Assembly (NCBI GenBank): GCA_003221805.1
Contig: QHUA01000006.1
Coordinates: 1 to 38,918 of the forward strand
DNA: 38,918 nucleotides
Reading direction: 5' to 3'
Source of the DNA: Gemmatimonadota bacterium
Lineage (GTDB): Bacteria > Gemmatimonadota > Gemmatimonadetes > Gemmatimonadales > Gemmatimonadaceae
A model generated the notes under the pieces. It ran no database searches. It was not told the origin of the DNA and worked only from the letters and a program-made list of their open reading frames with translations. The translations under genes were made by a program, and so were the position numbers. Within the stretch, counting starts at the first letter, position 1. Every line of letters begins with the position of its first letter. This document shows positions 1-8,601 of this stretch, piece by piece.

Positions 1-826
1 GTTCGCCCGCGATTAACCATCCGAGAATCACCGCCACAACCGGATTGACGTATGCGTATGTGCCGAGGCGCGCCGGAGAGACCTTATCGAGCAACCAGAT
101 ATAGGACGTGAAGCCGAGCAGCGATCCGAAGGTGATGAGATAGATCAACCCAATCGCTGAAGCGCTGGAAACGCGGTGAATGTCGAAGTGGGAGAATTCG
201 CCAGTCAAAGCTCCGACGATCAGCAGCAGCGCGCCGCCACCCAACATCTCTATTCCGGTGGTGAGCAAACCTGATTGCGGAAGCTGCGCGTCGCGCGAGT
301 AGAAGGAGCCGATCGCCCACGACAACGATCCGAGTATCAGCACCCACGCGCCGATTGGACGCACATCACCGTGACCGCCGATGTTGGCCGGCCCGACGAG
401 AACGATGATGCCGATAAACCCGAGTATGAGTCCGACCAGCACCGCACCGTGCGGACGTTGCCGCGGTGGCCGCACCCACTCGATGATCACCAGCCAGAAC
501 GGGAGAATCGATACCAGCAGCGCAGTGAGTCCGGACGGGACGAACTGCTCGGCCCAGACAACGGCCCCATTACCGCCGAGAAGAAGAAAGCCGCCAGCGA
601 TGATCGCGTTTCTCCAGTGAATCCTCGTCGGACGCTCGGCGCCGCGATACCTGGACCACGCATAAAGGAGGGCACCCGATACGACAAAGCGAAGCCCACC
701 CATGATGAACGGCGGGATCGTCTGCACTGCATATCTGATCGCGAGATATGTAGATCCCCAGATCAGGTATATCGAAGCGAACGCAGCAATTATCTGCGCG
801 CGCGGAGCGTGCTTGCGTTCGTTCAA
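1..826 (-). CDS. EamA/DMT-family transporter, C-terminus beyond left edge (partial)
   Basis: Reverse-strand translation gives N-terminal 'LNERKHAPRAQIIAAFASIYLIWGSTYLAIRYAVQTIPPFIMGGLRFVVSGALLYAW' and, near the edge, 'GFTSYIWLLDKVSPARLGTYAYVNPVVAVILGWLIAGE', typical EamA. TTG start at 826; frame open to position 1. Confidence 0.85.
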   Translation of the reverse strand, partial: MNERKHAPRAQIIAAFASIYLIWGSTYLAIRYAVQTIPPFIMGGLRFVVSGALLYAWSRYRGAERPTRIHWRNAIIAGGFLLLGGNGAVVWAEQFVPSGLTALLVSILPFWLVIIEWVRPPRQRPHGAVLVGLILGFIGIIVLVGPANIGGHGDVRPIGAWVLILGSLSWAIGSFYSRDAQLPQSGLLTTGIEMLGGGALLLIVGALTGEFSHFDIHRVSSASAIGLIYLITFGSLLGFTSYIWLLDKVSPARLGTYAYVNPVVAVILGWLIAGE

Positions 827-887
827 CGAAGAGAGATTAAAAGCGGGTGAGGGAGAAAATGTAACGCGGGCCAACCCGCTCCGTCGT

Positions 888-1340
888 TCAGTCGAAGGAA
901 TTCCTCCTGCGCTCGGCTTTCTTCGTGGAATGCCGTTTCTTGGATTCGAGTCTGGCTTCCCTGGACGCGTGCGTCGGCTTGGTTGCGCGACGCTTCTTCG
1001 GAACGATCAGCGCGCGCCGCACCAGGTCGACGAGTCGCTCCTCTGCCAGCTCACGATTTCGAGTCTGACTGCGCATGTCGCTGGCGACGACGCGGATGCT
1101 GCCATCGGTCGTCATCCGCGATGAGAGCTTTTCTCGCAACCTGTTCCTCTGGCTTTCATCGAGCGCGCGCGAAGCGAGAATGTTCCAGAAAACCTCAACG
1201 CGCGACGATGTCTTGTTGACGTGCTGTCCGCCGGCGCCTGATGACCGCGACACGCGAACGTCGAGCTCGCTGCGCGGAATTGAAAGCGACTCGTTGACCG
1301 CGAGCAGATTCTCGGGCGCAACCGCGGACGAGTCGCTCAC
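888..1340 (-). CDS. arfB: Peptide chain release factor-like protein (ArfB/YaeJ family)
   Basis: 'VSRSSGAGGQHVNKTSSRVEVFWN' GGQ motif and a basic C-terminal tail in a 150 aa protein. Confidence 0.88.
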   Translation of the reverse strand: MSDSSAVAPENLLAVNESLSIPRSELDVRVSRSSGAGGQHVNKTSSRVEVFWNILASRALDESQRNRLREKLSSRMTTDGSIRVVASDMRSQTRNRELAEERLVDLVRRALIVPKKRRATKPTHASREARLESKKRHSTKKAERRRNSFD

Positions 1341-1344
1341 GCCA

Positions 1345-2502
1345 TCAGCGCCAGCGAAAGAGCTTGAGCGCGGCGAAGAAGGTGACGACTCCCCACGTCA
1401 AAATGATGATCATCTGTGGCAAGACTGCAGCGAAAGAGACTCCCTCGAGCATGTTCGCCCGCAGAGCATCGTTGACCGCCGTTAGCGGAAGCACCTTGAT
1501 AAAAGGCTGCACCACCGTCGGGAAGTTCGAGGACGAGAAAAAGACTCCCGAGAAAATCCACATCGGGAGCATGATGAAATTCATGATCCCGGAGACTGCC
1601 TCGGTCGTCCGCGCGCGTGATGCGCTGAGCAATCCCAGTCCACCGAACGAGATCGCGGCCAGCAGACAGATCAGCAGCAGCGTCCCCAGCGACCCGCGCA
1701 AAGGAACTCCAAATGCCCAGTGGCCAAAGCCGAGCAGGGTGAAGATCTCGAGGATCAGAAAGACCAGTCGCGAGGCGAGAAATGAAAGCAGGTACTGCAC
1801 GCGCGACATCGGCGTCGCCATCAGGCGCTTGAGCAGCTTCTTGCTGCGCGCAGTCACAATGGCGAATCCCAATCCCCAGATGCTCGACCCCATCAGGTTC
1901 ATGCCCAGCAGTCCTGGAATCAGGAAGTCGATGTAGCGCGATCCCTTCTCCGTTACGTAGGCGTCGGTTGCGCGCACGGGATCCGCCCGGCCTGCTCCGA
2001 CCTGTACCGCGCGATCGACCACCACGCGCGCATTCACCGCGTCGCTCCTGCCGCGATCGTAGACGTAGCGAACGCTGTCATTCGACGATGTTGGGGCGAC
2101 GAGTAGCGCGACCTTTCCCGTGCGCAGCGCCTTTGCGCCCGAGCTGTCATCGTACGATTCGACGACGAGCGTCGAATCTTTCTTGAGGGATGCAATGACC
2201 GAAGCACTGGTCGGCGCGGTGCCGATGACTCCCACCCGGATCTTGTCGGGACCGCGTTGCCTGAAGGCGATCCCGAGTCCAGCCGCCAGCAGAATTGGAA
2301 AAACGAAAGTCCAGAAGACCGCTTCGGGCTCGCGAATGAATTCGCGGAAGCGTACCAGCGTCAGTTGAGCCATCGAGCTGTTCATGAAACCGCGGCGCTT
2401 TAATGGCCTCAGCTCTCGCGCGCGCTGCTCCTCAGTCAGTGGAAACGGTACGCGCTTTCCCAGCGCGGACGTGCCCTTCTCGACGGGACGGGGATCACTC
2501 AT
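1345..2502 (-). CDS. ABC-2 type transporter permease
   Basis: ABC-2 permease pattern ('FREFIREPEAVFWTFVFPILLAAGLGIAF', 'FLIPGLLGMNLMGSSIWGLGFAIV', 'LMATPMSRVQYLLSFL'); overlaps the ATPase gene. Confidence 0.88.
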   Translation of the reverse strand: MSDPRPVEKGTSALGKRVPFPLTEEQRARELRPLKRRGFMNSSMAQLTLVRFREFIREPEAVFWTFVFPILLAAGLGIAFRQRGPDKIRVGVIGTAPTSASVIASLKKDSTLVVESYDDSSGAKALRTGKVALLVAPTSSNDSVRYVYDRGRSDAVNARVVVDRAVQVGAGRADPVRATDAYVTEKGSRYIDFLIPGLLGMNLMGSSIWGLGFAIVTARSKKLLKRLMATPMSRVQYLLSFLASRLVFLILEIFTLLGFGHWAFGVPLRGSLGTLLLICLLAAISFGGLGLLSASRARTTEAVSGIMNFIMLPMWIFSGVFFSSSNFPTVVQPFIKVLPLTAVNDALRANMLEGVSFAAVLPQMIIILTWGVVTFFAALKLFRWR

Positions 2503-3277
2503 CGCGCAGAGTTCTCCCTGTAAGCGACACGAATACGTCCTCGAGCGTCGCCGTCGTCTTCCGCGGCTCCGGCGGCGGCAGGTGCGAGATGTCGAGCGAC
2601 TCGGTCAGCTCGCGCGGGGATCCAAGGGCGATGATGTGACCGTGATCGACGATTGCAACGCGATCGCAAAGGCGCTCCGCCTCTTCCATGTAGTGCGTCG
2701 TCAGCACGATCGTTTTCCCTTCGGCCTGAAACCTGGAGATCAGATCCCAGAGCTGTCGGCGCGACTGTGGATCGAGACCGGTGGTAGGCTCATCGAGGAA
2801 CAGCAGCTGTGGGTTGCCGACAAGCGCGCAGGCGACCGCCAGCCGCTGCTTTTGACCACCCGACAGAGTCCCGACGCGTGACGATCGCTTTTCGCCCAGC
2901 TCGACGGTGTCGATCACATCGCCGACATCACGCGCATCGCGGTAGAAGCTCTGGAAAAGGGTAAGCGTCTCGTCGACGGTAAGCTTCTCCGATAACTGAG
3001 TATCCTGGAGCTGAATCCCCAGCAGCTCGCGCAGCTCTTTCGTATCCGTCTCCCAGCGTCTGCCCAGCACCTCGACGCTTCCCGCGTCCGGCGACAGCAG
3101 GCCCTCGCAGATCTCGATGGTGGTCGTCTTTCCGGCACCATTGGGCCCCAGCAATCCAAAGCATTCACCGGACTCGACCTCGAGGTCCAGACCATCTACG
3201 GCGATGACATCGTCGTACGCCTTTCTGAGGCCCTGGACCTTCAGTGCTGCAGTTGGATGCTCGACTGATGTCGCCAT
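2495..3277 (-). CDS. ABC transporter ATP-binding protein
   Basis: Walker A 'GPNGAGKTTT', signature 'LSGGQKQRLAVA', Walker B 'LLFLDEPTTGLD'. ATG at 3277 preferred over 3310. Confidence 0.92.
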   Translation of the reverse strand: MATSVEHPTAALKVQGLRKAYDDVIAVDGLDLEVESGECFGLLGPNGAGKTTTIEICEGLLSPDAGSVEVLGRRWETDTKELRELLGIQLQDTQLSEKLTVDETLTLFQSFYRDARDVGDVIDTVELGEKRSSRVGTLSGGQKQRLAVACALVGNPQLLFLDEPTTGLDPQSRRQLWDLISRFQAEGKTIVLTTHYMEEAERLCDRVAIVDHGHIIALGSPRELTESLDISHLPPPEPRKTTATLEDVFVSLTGRTLRDE

Positions 3278-3316
3278 AAAACGACAAAGAGTGTCACGAG
3301 GAGAGGGCAATAACCC

Positions 3317-3335
3317 GTTTCACGAAATGTGAAAC
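3317..3335. promoter_or_regulatory. Perfect inverted repeat GTTTCAC-GAAAT-GTGAAAC, candidate operator
   Basis: 7-bp perfect arms about 40 bp upstream of the ABC ATPase start, in the divergent intergenic region; flanked by direct repeats 'taacccgtt'. Confidence 0.45.
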
Positions 3336-3429
3336 CTGATATAACCCGTTCGCGTAAAATGATATAGCGTTGGCCGGAGAAGGGGGTACCGTCCCTGCCA
3401 ACGCTGGTTCTGAACCAGAGGGAGAAACT

Positions 3430-4102
3430 ATGCGGTCCGAGGCCGTGTTTGTACTGAGCACAGCTTGCCTTTTCGCGTCGGTGCCAGCCATCGACGCCCA
3501 AGTCGTCTACAACGGACCCGAGATCCCTTCGCGCTTTTCCGTCGGCGCTGATTTCGCCGTGTCGCAGCCGAAGGGTGAATTTGCCACCGCTGGTATTCCG
3601 ACTGGTTACGGTTTCGACGTTACGGGACTCTACAAGATCGATCCCAAAGGGTGGTTTGCGATTCGTGCCGATGGGGGAGGTGTTCAGTACGGGCATGAGC
3701 ACATCGTTCGGATTCGGCTCACTGGGACTGCAGCTGCAGTTCCCCGACGGCTGGATTCGTCCTTACGCGAACGCGTCCTATGCCGCTGTGTATTTCTATA
3801 CTGAGTCCTGTGTTTCTGCGGACGACAACTCGATTCAAGATCAGTGTAATACGAACCACGGGGACTGGACGGGTGCCGGTGTCTTCGGTGGCGGATTCCT
3901 AATTCCCTTCGGAAAGTCGCTCGGCGGACTCAACCTTGGTGCACGCTACCACTACGGCGGGCGTGCGACCTACCTCAAGAAAGGCGACATCACCGACAAC
4001 CCTGACGGTACCGTAACGCTGAATCTTCACGACAGCAGAACCGATCTCGTGCCCTGGCAGATCGGCGTCACCTTTGGCATACCGAGTTCAACGAGGCACT
4101 AG
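3430..4102 (+). pseudogene. Outer-membrane beta-barrel protein, interrupted by frameshift/deletion near 3690-3715
   Basis: Frame 1 reads signal peptide through '...GWFAIRADGGGVQYGHE'; frame 2 resumes 'STSFGFGSLGLQLQFPDGWIRPYANASYAAVYFY...WQIGVTFGIPSSTRH'. Both halves look like one barrel protein. Confidence 0.7.
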
Positions 4103-4105
4103 TCA

Positions 4106-6457
4106 ATGCTGGCCATTCTCGCCGCCGTGGTTTTCGCGCAATCGACCGTCACTCTCCAGGTCGGTAGCACCAAGCAGGACAGCCTCGATCGCGCGAAAAG
4201 GGATTCGATAGCGTATCGAAGGGAGCAGCGGCGGGACTCCCTGCGGGCGCGGGCCCAGGCGAGAGATTCGGTGCGACAACGGATTCGCATCGCCAGACAA
4301 CTGCCGATCACCCCGGCAGTACTCGCCGGTGCTTTCAAGGATGCCCCGGCGCGCGATCTCTTGCTGCGAGCGCGGGCAGCGAGGCTGACTCAGGATTCCA
4401 CCCTCACCGGCTACGAGGCGAACGGTTACGAGCGCCTGTCAGTCGGAATGGGTTTCAAGAAAATCGGGCGTGACCGACTGCTGCTTCGCGGTGAGCGCGC
4501 GTCGCATGTGATGTGGCAACGCGGCAAGGGTGCAATCGTCGATGTAACCGGTGAGCGTTCGGTCTTCCCGATGCTCGATGGTGTCGGCAAAGGCGACATG
4601 AACATTGCCGATGAATTCGGCGACATTCCGTACGCTCCGGGTCGCGAGACCCTCTGGATCGGCTCCGGCCTCGCCAAGGCGCGCGTGAACGAGAGTGACA
4701 TGATTCATCCACTCGCTGAAGGCGCCGAGGCTTACTACACCTATGAGAGCGGCGACTCGGTGAGCTTCCAGCTTCCCGGCGGCCAGCGTGTCCAGCTGCG
4801 CGAGCTCAAGATTCGGCCGCGCCAGCCAAAGTGGAACGTCGGTGTCGGCTCACTCTGGTTCGATGTCTCGACAGCGCATCTCGTACGCGCCGTTTATCGT
4901 ATGGCGCAGGAGATGGACATCATGGCCGTCGCCAAGCAGGAGAGCCGGGACACCCACGATCCGGAAGACGACATCCCAACCTGGTTGAAGCCAATGATCA
5001 CGCCGATGAAGGCGAACGTCAGTGCCGTCACCGTCGACTATGGACTGCACGAGGGTCGCTTCTGGCTGCCGCGCGCTCAGACGATCGAGGGCGAAGCGCA
5101 GGTGAGCTTCATGCACATTCCCTTCAAGGTCGAGCAACGCTACACGTATTCCAGCGTCAACGGCGATGAGCCGATGCCGGCTGTTACCATCGCAGTAGCA
5201 GACACTGCCAGTGACTCGGTGTCCCGCGCCGCACGGCGCGAGCGCAGACACGGCGAATGCCAGCAGGGAACGGAGCGCGTCAGGGTTCGCGACAGGTCCG
5301 ACGAAGATCTGCGCATCATGGTGAGAACTCCGTGCGACACTATCGCTCTCGCACACTCTGCCGACTTGCCGAAATCGATTTACGACGAGGGCGAAACGGT
5401 TTTTGGCAGCGCGGAGCGTGACGCGTTGGTAGCCGAAGCATTGACGCTTGGCGCGCAGCCGGGATTCTCGCCCCAGGGCGCCACGATTGCCTACGGGTTG
5501 CCGTACACGCGCTTCAATCGCATCGAGGGATTGTCTTCCGCCGTCGCCGTCGACAAAGTCCTCGGCGAAGGGTACTCGACACACGCGCTGTTTCGAATCG
5601 GTGTCGCCGATTGGTCTCCAAATGGAGAGCTGTCGATCGATCGAACCGACGGTCGACACAAGATCGGCGTCGGCGCCTATCGTCGGCTCGTTGCCTCCAA
5701 CGATTGGGGCGATCCACTCGGGTTCAGCAGCTCCGTCTCCGCGCTCTTCTTCGGTCGAGATGAAGGATTCTACTACCGGACTTGGGGCGCGGAGGTAACC
5801 GGGGAGCAGGACTACGGCATCATCACCAGTTGGCGTCTGTTCGCCGAGCAGCACTTCGACGCGACGGTGCACACTGAATTCGCGATCGCGCATCCGGGCG
5901 GCGTGAAAGGCGAGCTGACCAACATCAACGCCGTTAACGGAAAGATCGTTGGCCTGGCGCTGACGCATCATTCCTCGTACGGACTCGATCCACACGGATT
6001 CCGCGCGCTGACCGATCTGAAGCTGGAGGGAGCGACGGGGACGTTCGACTACTCGCGCGGGTCCCTGCAAACCACACTGTCGCACGGGATCGGCCCTCTC
6101 GACTGGGCACTCACGCTTGGTGGCGGCACGTCAGGTGGCCAACTGCCGATTCAGAAGCAGTTCTTCGTTGGCGGTGTGCAGACGGTGCGGGGACAAAAGG
6201 CTGGCGCGGCGATTGGGGATTCGTTCTGGATGACCAGCGCCGAGATTGGCAGCCGCTCGACGGGATTCCGAAAGATCATGTTCGCCGATCTTGGCTGGGC
6301 GGGGAGCCGGAGCGACTTCTCGCATCCGGGACGTCCGCTGAGCGGTGCGGGCGTGGGTGCCTCCTTCATGGACGGTCTCGTTCGCGTCGATCTTGCCAAG
6401 GGCATTTATCCAGAGAAAGCCGTGCGCGCGAATCTGTATGTAGAGGCGCGGTTCTAG
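4106..6457 (+). CDS. Outer-membrane barrel protein, surface antigen/Omp85-like C-terminus
   Basis: 783 aa ORF, N-terminal hydrophobic stretch, C-terminal 'KQFFVGGVQTVRGQKAGAAIGDSFWMTSAEIG', ending '...VRANLYVEARF' (aromatic terminus). Confidence 0.65.
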   Translation: MLAILAAVVFAQSTVTLQVGSTKQDSLDRAKRDSIAYRREQRRDSLRARAQARDSVRQRIRIARQLPITPAVLAGAFKDAPARDLLLRARAARLTQDSTLTGYEANGYERLSVGMGFKKIGRDRLLLRGERASHVMWQRGKGAIVDVTGERSVFPMLDGVGKGDMNIADEFGDIPYAPGRETLWIGSGLAKARVNESDMIHPLAEGAEAYYTYESGDSVSFQLPGGQRVQLRELKIRPRQPKWNVGVGSLWFDVSTAHLVRAVYRMAQEMDIMAVAKQESRDTHDPEDDIPTWLKPMITPMKANVSAVTVDYGLHEGRFWLPRAQTIEGEAQVSFMHIPFKVEQRYTYSSVNGDEPMPAVTIAVADTASDSVSRAARRERRHGECQQGTERVRVRDRSDEDLRIMVRTPCDTIALAHSADLPKSIYDEGETVFGSAERDALVAEALTLGAQPGFSPQGATIAYGLPYTRFNRIEGLSSAVAVDKVLGEGYSTHALFRIGVADWSPNGELSIDRTDGRHKIGVGAYRRLVASNDWGDPLGFSSSVSALFFGRDEGFYYRTWGAEVTGEQDYGIITSWRLFAEQHFDATVHTEFAIAHPGGVKGELTNINAVNGKIVGLALTHHSSYGLDPHGFRALTDLKLEGATGTFDYSRGSLQTTLSHGIGPLDWALTLGGGTSGGQLPIQKQFFVGGVQTVRGQKAGAAIGDSFWMTSAEIGSRSTGFRKIMFADLGWAGSRSDFSHPGRPLSGAGVGASFMDGLVRVDLAKGIYPEKAVRANLYVEARF

Positions 6458-6515
6458 CTTTTCGTTTCCTCCTCTTCGCGGCGCATCGGGCGCGCAGTTA
6501 CAGATCTATGTGGGA

Positions 6516-6536
6516 GAGGCGAGGACCCCTCGCCTC
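6516..6536. terminator. Hairpin between convergent genes: GAGGCGAGG-acc-CCTCGCCTC
   Basis: Perfect 9-bp stem, 3-nt loop, between the ends of the + gene (6457) and the - gene (6589); no clear T tract. Confidence 0.5.
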
Positions 6537-6588
6537 GACCCAAGCCGAGATTCAGAGATACCTTCCCGACTGACCGGCGCGGAGATCT

Positions 6589-7509
6589 CTAACGGGCGGA
6601 CGTGACGCGACTCTCGACCTCGCGGGCGGCGGGAGAGGAGAGCAGAGCGAGCACCTCGCGCTTCTTGAGATTGAACTGCTGGCCTGTCCCGACGATCCCA
6701 ACGCGGAGCGCACTGATCGTCAGCTCCGGTCCCCTTGTGACATCGGATGCGTTATTGAATCGCACGCTGCTTCCATCGACGAACGTCACGCCGCCTTTTC
6801 CAACCACTGTCGCAATCTCGCGCTTCACCACCAGCGCTGTGTCTTCGTCGATGCCCAGCCCCATCAGCGCCGGAAACTCGGCGATCGCCACGAATAGACG
6901 GTAGAGTCGACGGCGCTGGGTGAAGTGCGTGTCGACGAGGGTGTGATAGCCAAGCAGCCCCAGGCCCGGCCCGATGTACTGTTCGACCAGCTTCCCCTCT
7001 TCGTCGACTTCATTTCCGGCGAGGGTGGTTTTGGTCAGCGCTGCCGCGCCGGCGCTGGTTCCACAGACAATCGCGCCGTCCAGGTAAGCATCGCGAATAG
7101 CTTCCTCCAGCGGCGTTCCGCTCAGACATGAAACGAGCTTGACCTGGTCACCGCCGCCGAGGAAGATTCCTTTGGCGTTGCGGACAGAGTCGACGATTTT
7201 TGGGTCACACGCCTGATCGCGGGTCTCGACGATCGGGATTGTCAGATTAGTTGCGCCGGCCTGCGCGAGATCGGAGAGCCACATTTCCCTGGCGACAGAG
7301 ACCTGACTGGCTGCGGTCGTGAGCCCGACGATCGGAGCGCCCTCCTTTGCTCCGCTCATCTGCATAAAGCCGCCGATCGCGGGTCCGTTTGCTGAAGTGC
7401 CGCCCCCTATGAGGACGAGAGTTCCTTTGGTGTCGCGGAGGCGACGACGCGAAGTTCGGGCGTTGGACGGTGTTTCGCTAATCAGCGACTCCTGCGCGCT
7501 CCCCAGCAC
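6589..7509 (-). CDS. cphB: Cyanophycinase (peptidase S51)
   Basis: 'LVLIGGGTSANG', 'GIFLGGGDQ', nucleophile motif 'IVCGTSAGAAAL', 'GLGLLGYHTLVDTHFTQRRRLYRL'; adjacent to cphA. Confidence 0.92.
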   Translation of the reverse strand: MLGSAQESLISETPSNARTSRRRLRDTKGTLVLIGGGTSANGPAIGGFMQMSGAKEGAPIVGLTTAASQVSVAREMWLSDLAQAGATNLTIPIVETRDQACDPKIVDSVRNAKGIFLGGGDQVKLVSCLSGTPLEEAIRDAYLDGAIVCGTSAGAAALTKTTLAGNEVDEEGKLVEQYIGPGLGLLGYHTLVDTHFTQRRRLYRLFVAIAEFPALMGLGIDEDTALVVKREIATVVGKGGVTFVDGSSVRFNNASDVTRGPELTISALRVGIVGTGQQFNLKKREVLALLSSPAAREVESRVTSAR

Positions 7510-8563
7510 GCACTCGGGATTGGTTCTGTTCGAATTCGCTTGACGACGAGGCCTCCGCTGGCTCGAGCTCGTTCAGAGTGAAAGCGGCGAGAGTGGCAGC
7601 GACTTGGGCGTCGACTGGCGCTTTGTCGTGAATCCAGCCTGCCTGGAACGACTTGTCGAACTCCTCGATAATGATGCGACGCCCTTGGACCATCGCCGAC
7701 GCACGCGCGACTTTCTTGTCCTTGCTCGTCACGTCATCGTCGGTGGCGAAGATTGCCACACGACAGCCGGCATCGCGCGCGGTATCCTGGATCTCCCAGC
7801 TCTTCGCCGGGCAAATCACGATCTCACCTTCCGGGACCGCGTCTGCCACCACCGATACCAGGCGATCTGCGCGACGGCGGACCCTGAACCGGTCGGGAAC
7901 ATCGGTAAGATCAGAATTGAGGATGATTGCGATGTCGGAGCGCGAATACGGCAGTCCGACCTGCAGGATGTAGCCGGGCGACACATCGAAGATCAGCCCA
8001 GGGCCGCCGAAGCCGAGCCTGCCCATTTCGTCGCGGGTTTCGGTGCGGTATGAGCCACCGGTAATTCCGCAGAGGATGTGCTGCATCAGTGGCGGCGTCG
8101 GCTGAGTTTCAGCAAGTGCGCGCAGCTCGCCCACTGCGTGATCGACAGACGTCAGAGTTCCCGCAAAAGCGCCTTGCACCGTTTCCAACGCCAGAGCCGC
8201 AGCGCGCAGACCGACTGCTTCGTGCCTGTGCTCGAAGATCAGAGTGTATTCGCCGACTGCGTCGCCTCCTCTGGTGCGGCCGTATCCAACCTCGTGGCCG
8301 ATCATTCCCTGAAGCTCGAGCGCGACGTGTTCGACGATGTGCGCACAGTAGGTTCCGCGCCTGAGACGCGTAACGAATCCGCCCGGCTCACCAATGCTGC
8401 ACCGATGATCGCGCAGGCCAGGCATCGCTTCGATGAGAGATTGCGTGAAGCCTGGCACGTCCGCCGAGGAGATGTTTTCGTACGCGCCGATCGTCAGGTC
8501 CATTGTCGTAATCGGCATCCGCGACCAGTAATTCGCCCCACGCGTGCAGTGGAGCGCCGTCAT
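7478..8563 (-). CDS. Shortened CphA paralog: N-domain plus degenerate Mur-ligase remnant, no ATP-grasp
   Basis: 'MTALHCTRGANYWSRMPITTMDLTIGAYENISSADVPGFTQSL...GGFVTRLRRGTYCAHIVEHVALELQ' matches the CphA N-domain pattern; 'GITGGSYRTET' replaces GTNGKTT; 'FDVSPGYILQVGLPYSRSDIAIILN' parallels 'LETARGGLLRAGLGFDEVDVGVILN'. ATG at 8563 has upstream GGAG; a GTG at 8602 is also possible. Confidence 0.8.
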   Translation of the reverse strand: MTALHCTRGANYWSRMPITTMDLTIGAYENISSADVPGFTQSLIEAMPGLRDHRCSIGEPGGFVTRLRRGTYCAHIVEHVALELQGMIGHEVGYGRTRGGDAVGEYTLIFEHRHEAVGLRAAALALETVQGAFAGTLTSVDHAVGELRALAETQPTPPLMQHILCGITGGSYRTETRDEMGRLGFGGPGLIFDVSPGYILQVGLPYSRSDIAIILNSDLTDVPDRFRVRRRADRLVSVVADAVPEGEIVICPAKSWEIQDTARDAGCRVAIFATDDDVTSKDKKVARASAMVQGRRIIIEEFDKSFQAGWIHDKAPVDAQVAATLAAFTLNELEPAEASSSSEFEQNQSRVRAGERAGVAD

Positions 8564-8601
8564 GCGAATCTCCGATTTTGGATCAGGGAGACGATCGGCC
8601 A

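Noticed and set aside
275-850. 191 aa plus-strand ORF at the left edge
   Set aside because: Overlaps the EamA transporter read on the minus strand; composition is highly charged and has no motif.
4850-6085. 411 aa minus-strand ORF opposite the Omp85-like gene
   Set aside because: Shadow ORF in high-GC DNA; low-complexity Arg-rich translation, no recognisable motif, and the plus-strand gene is well supported.
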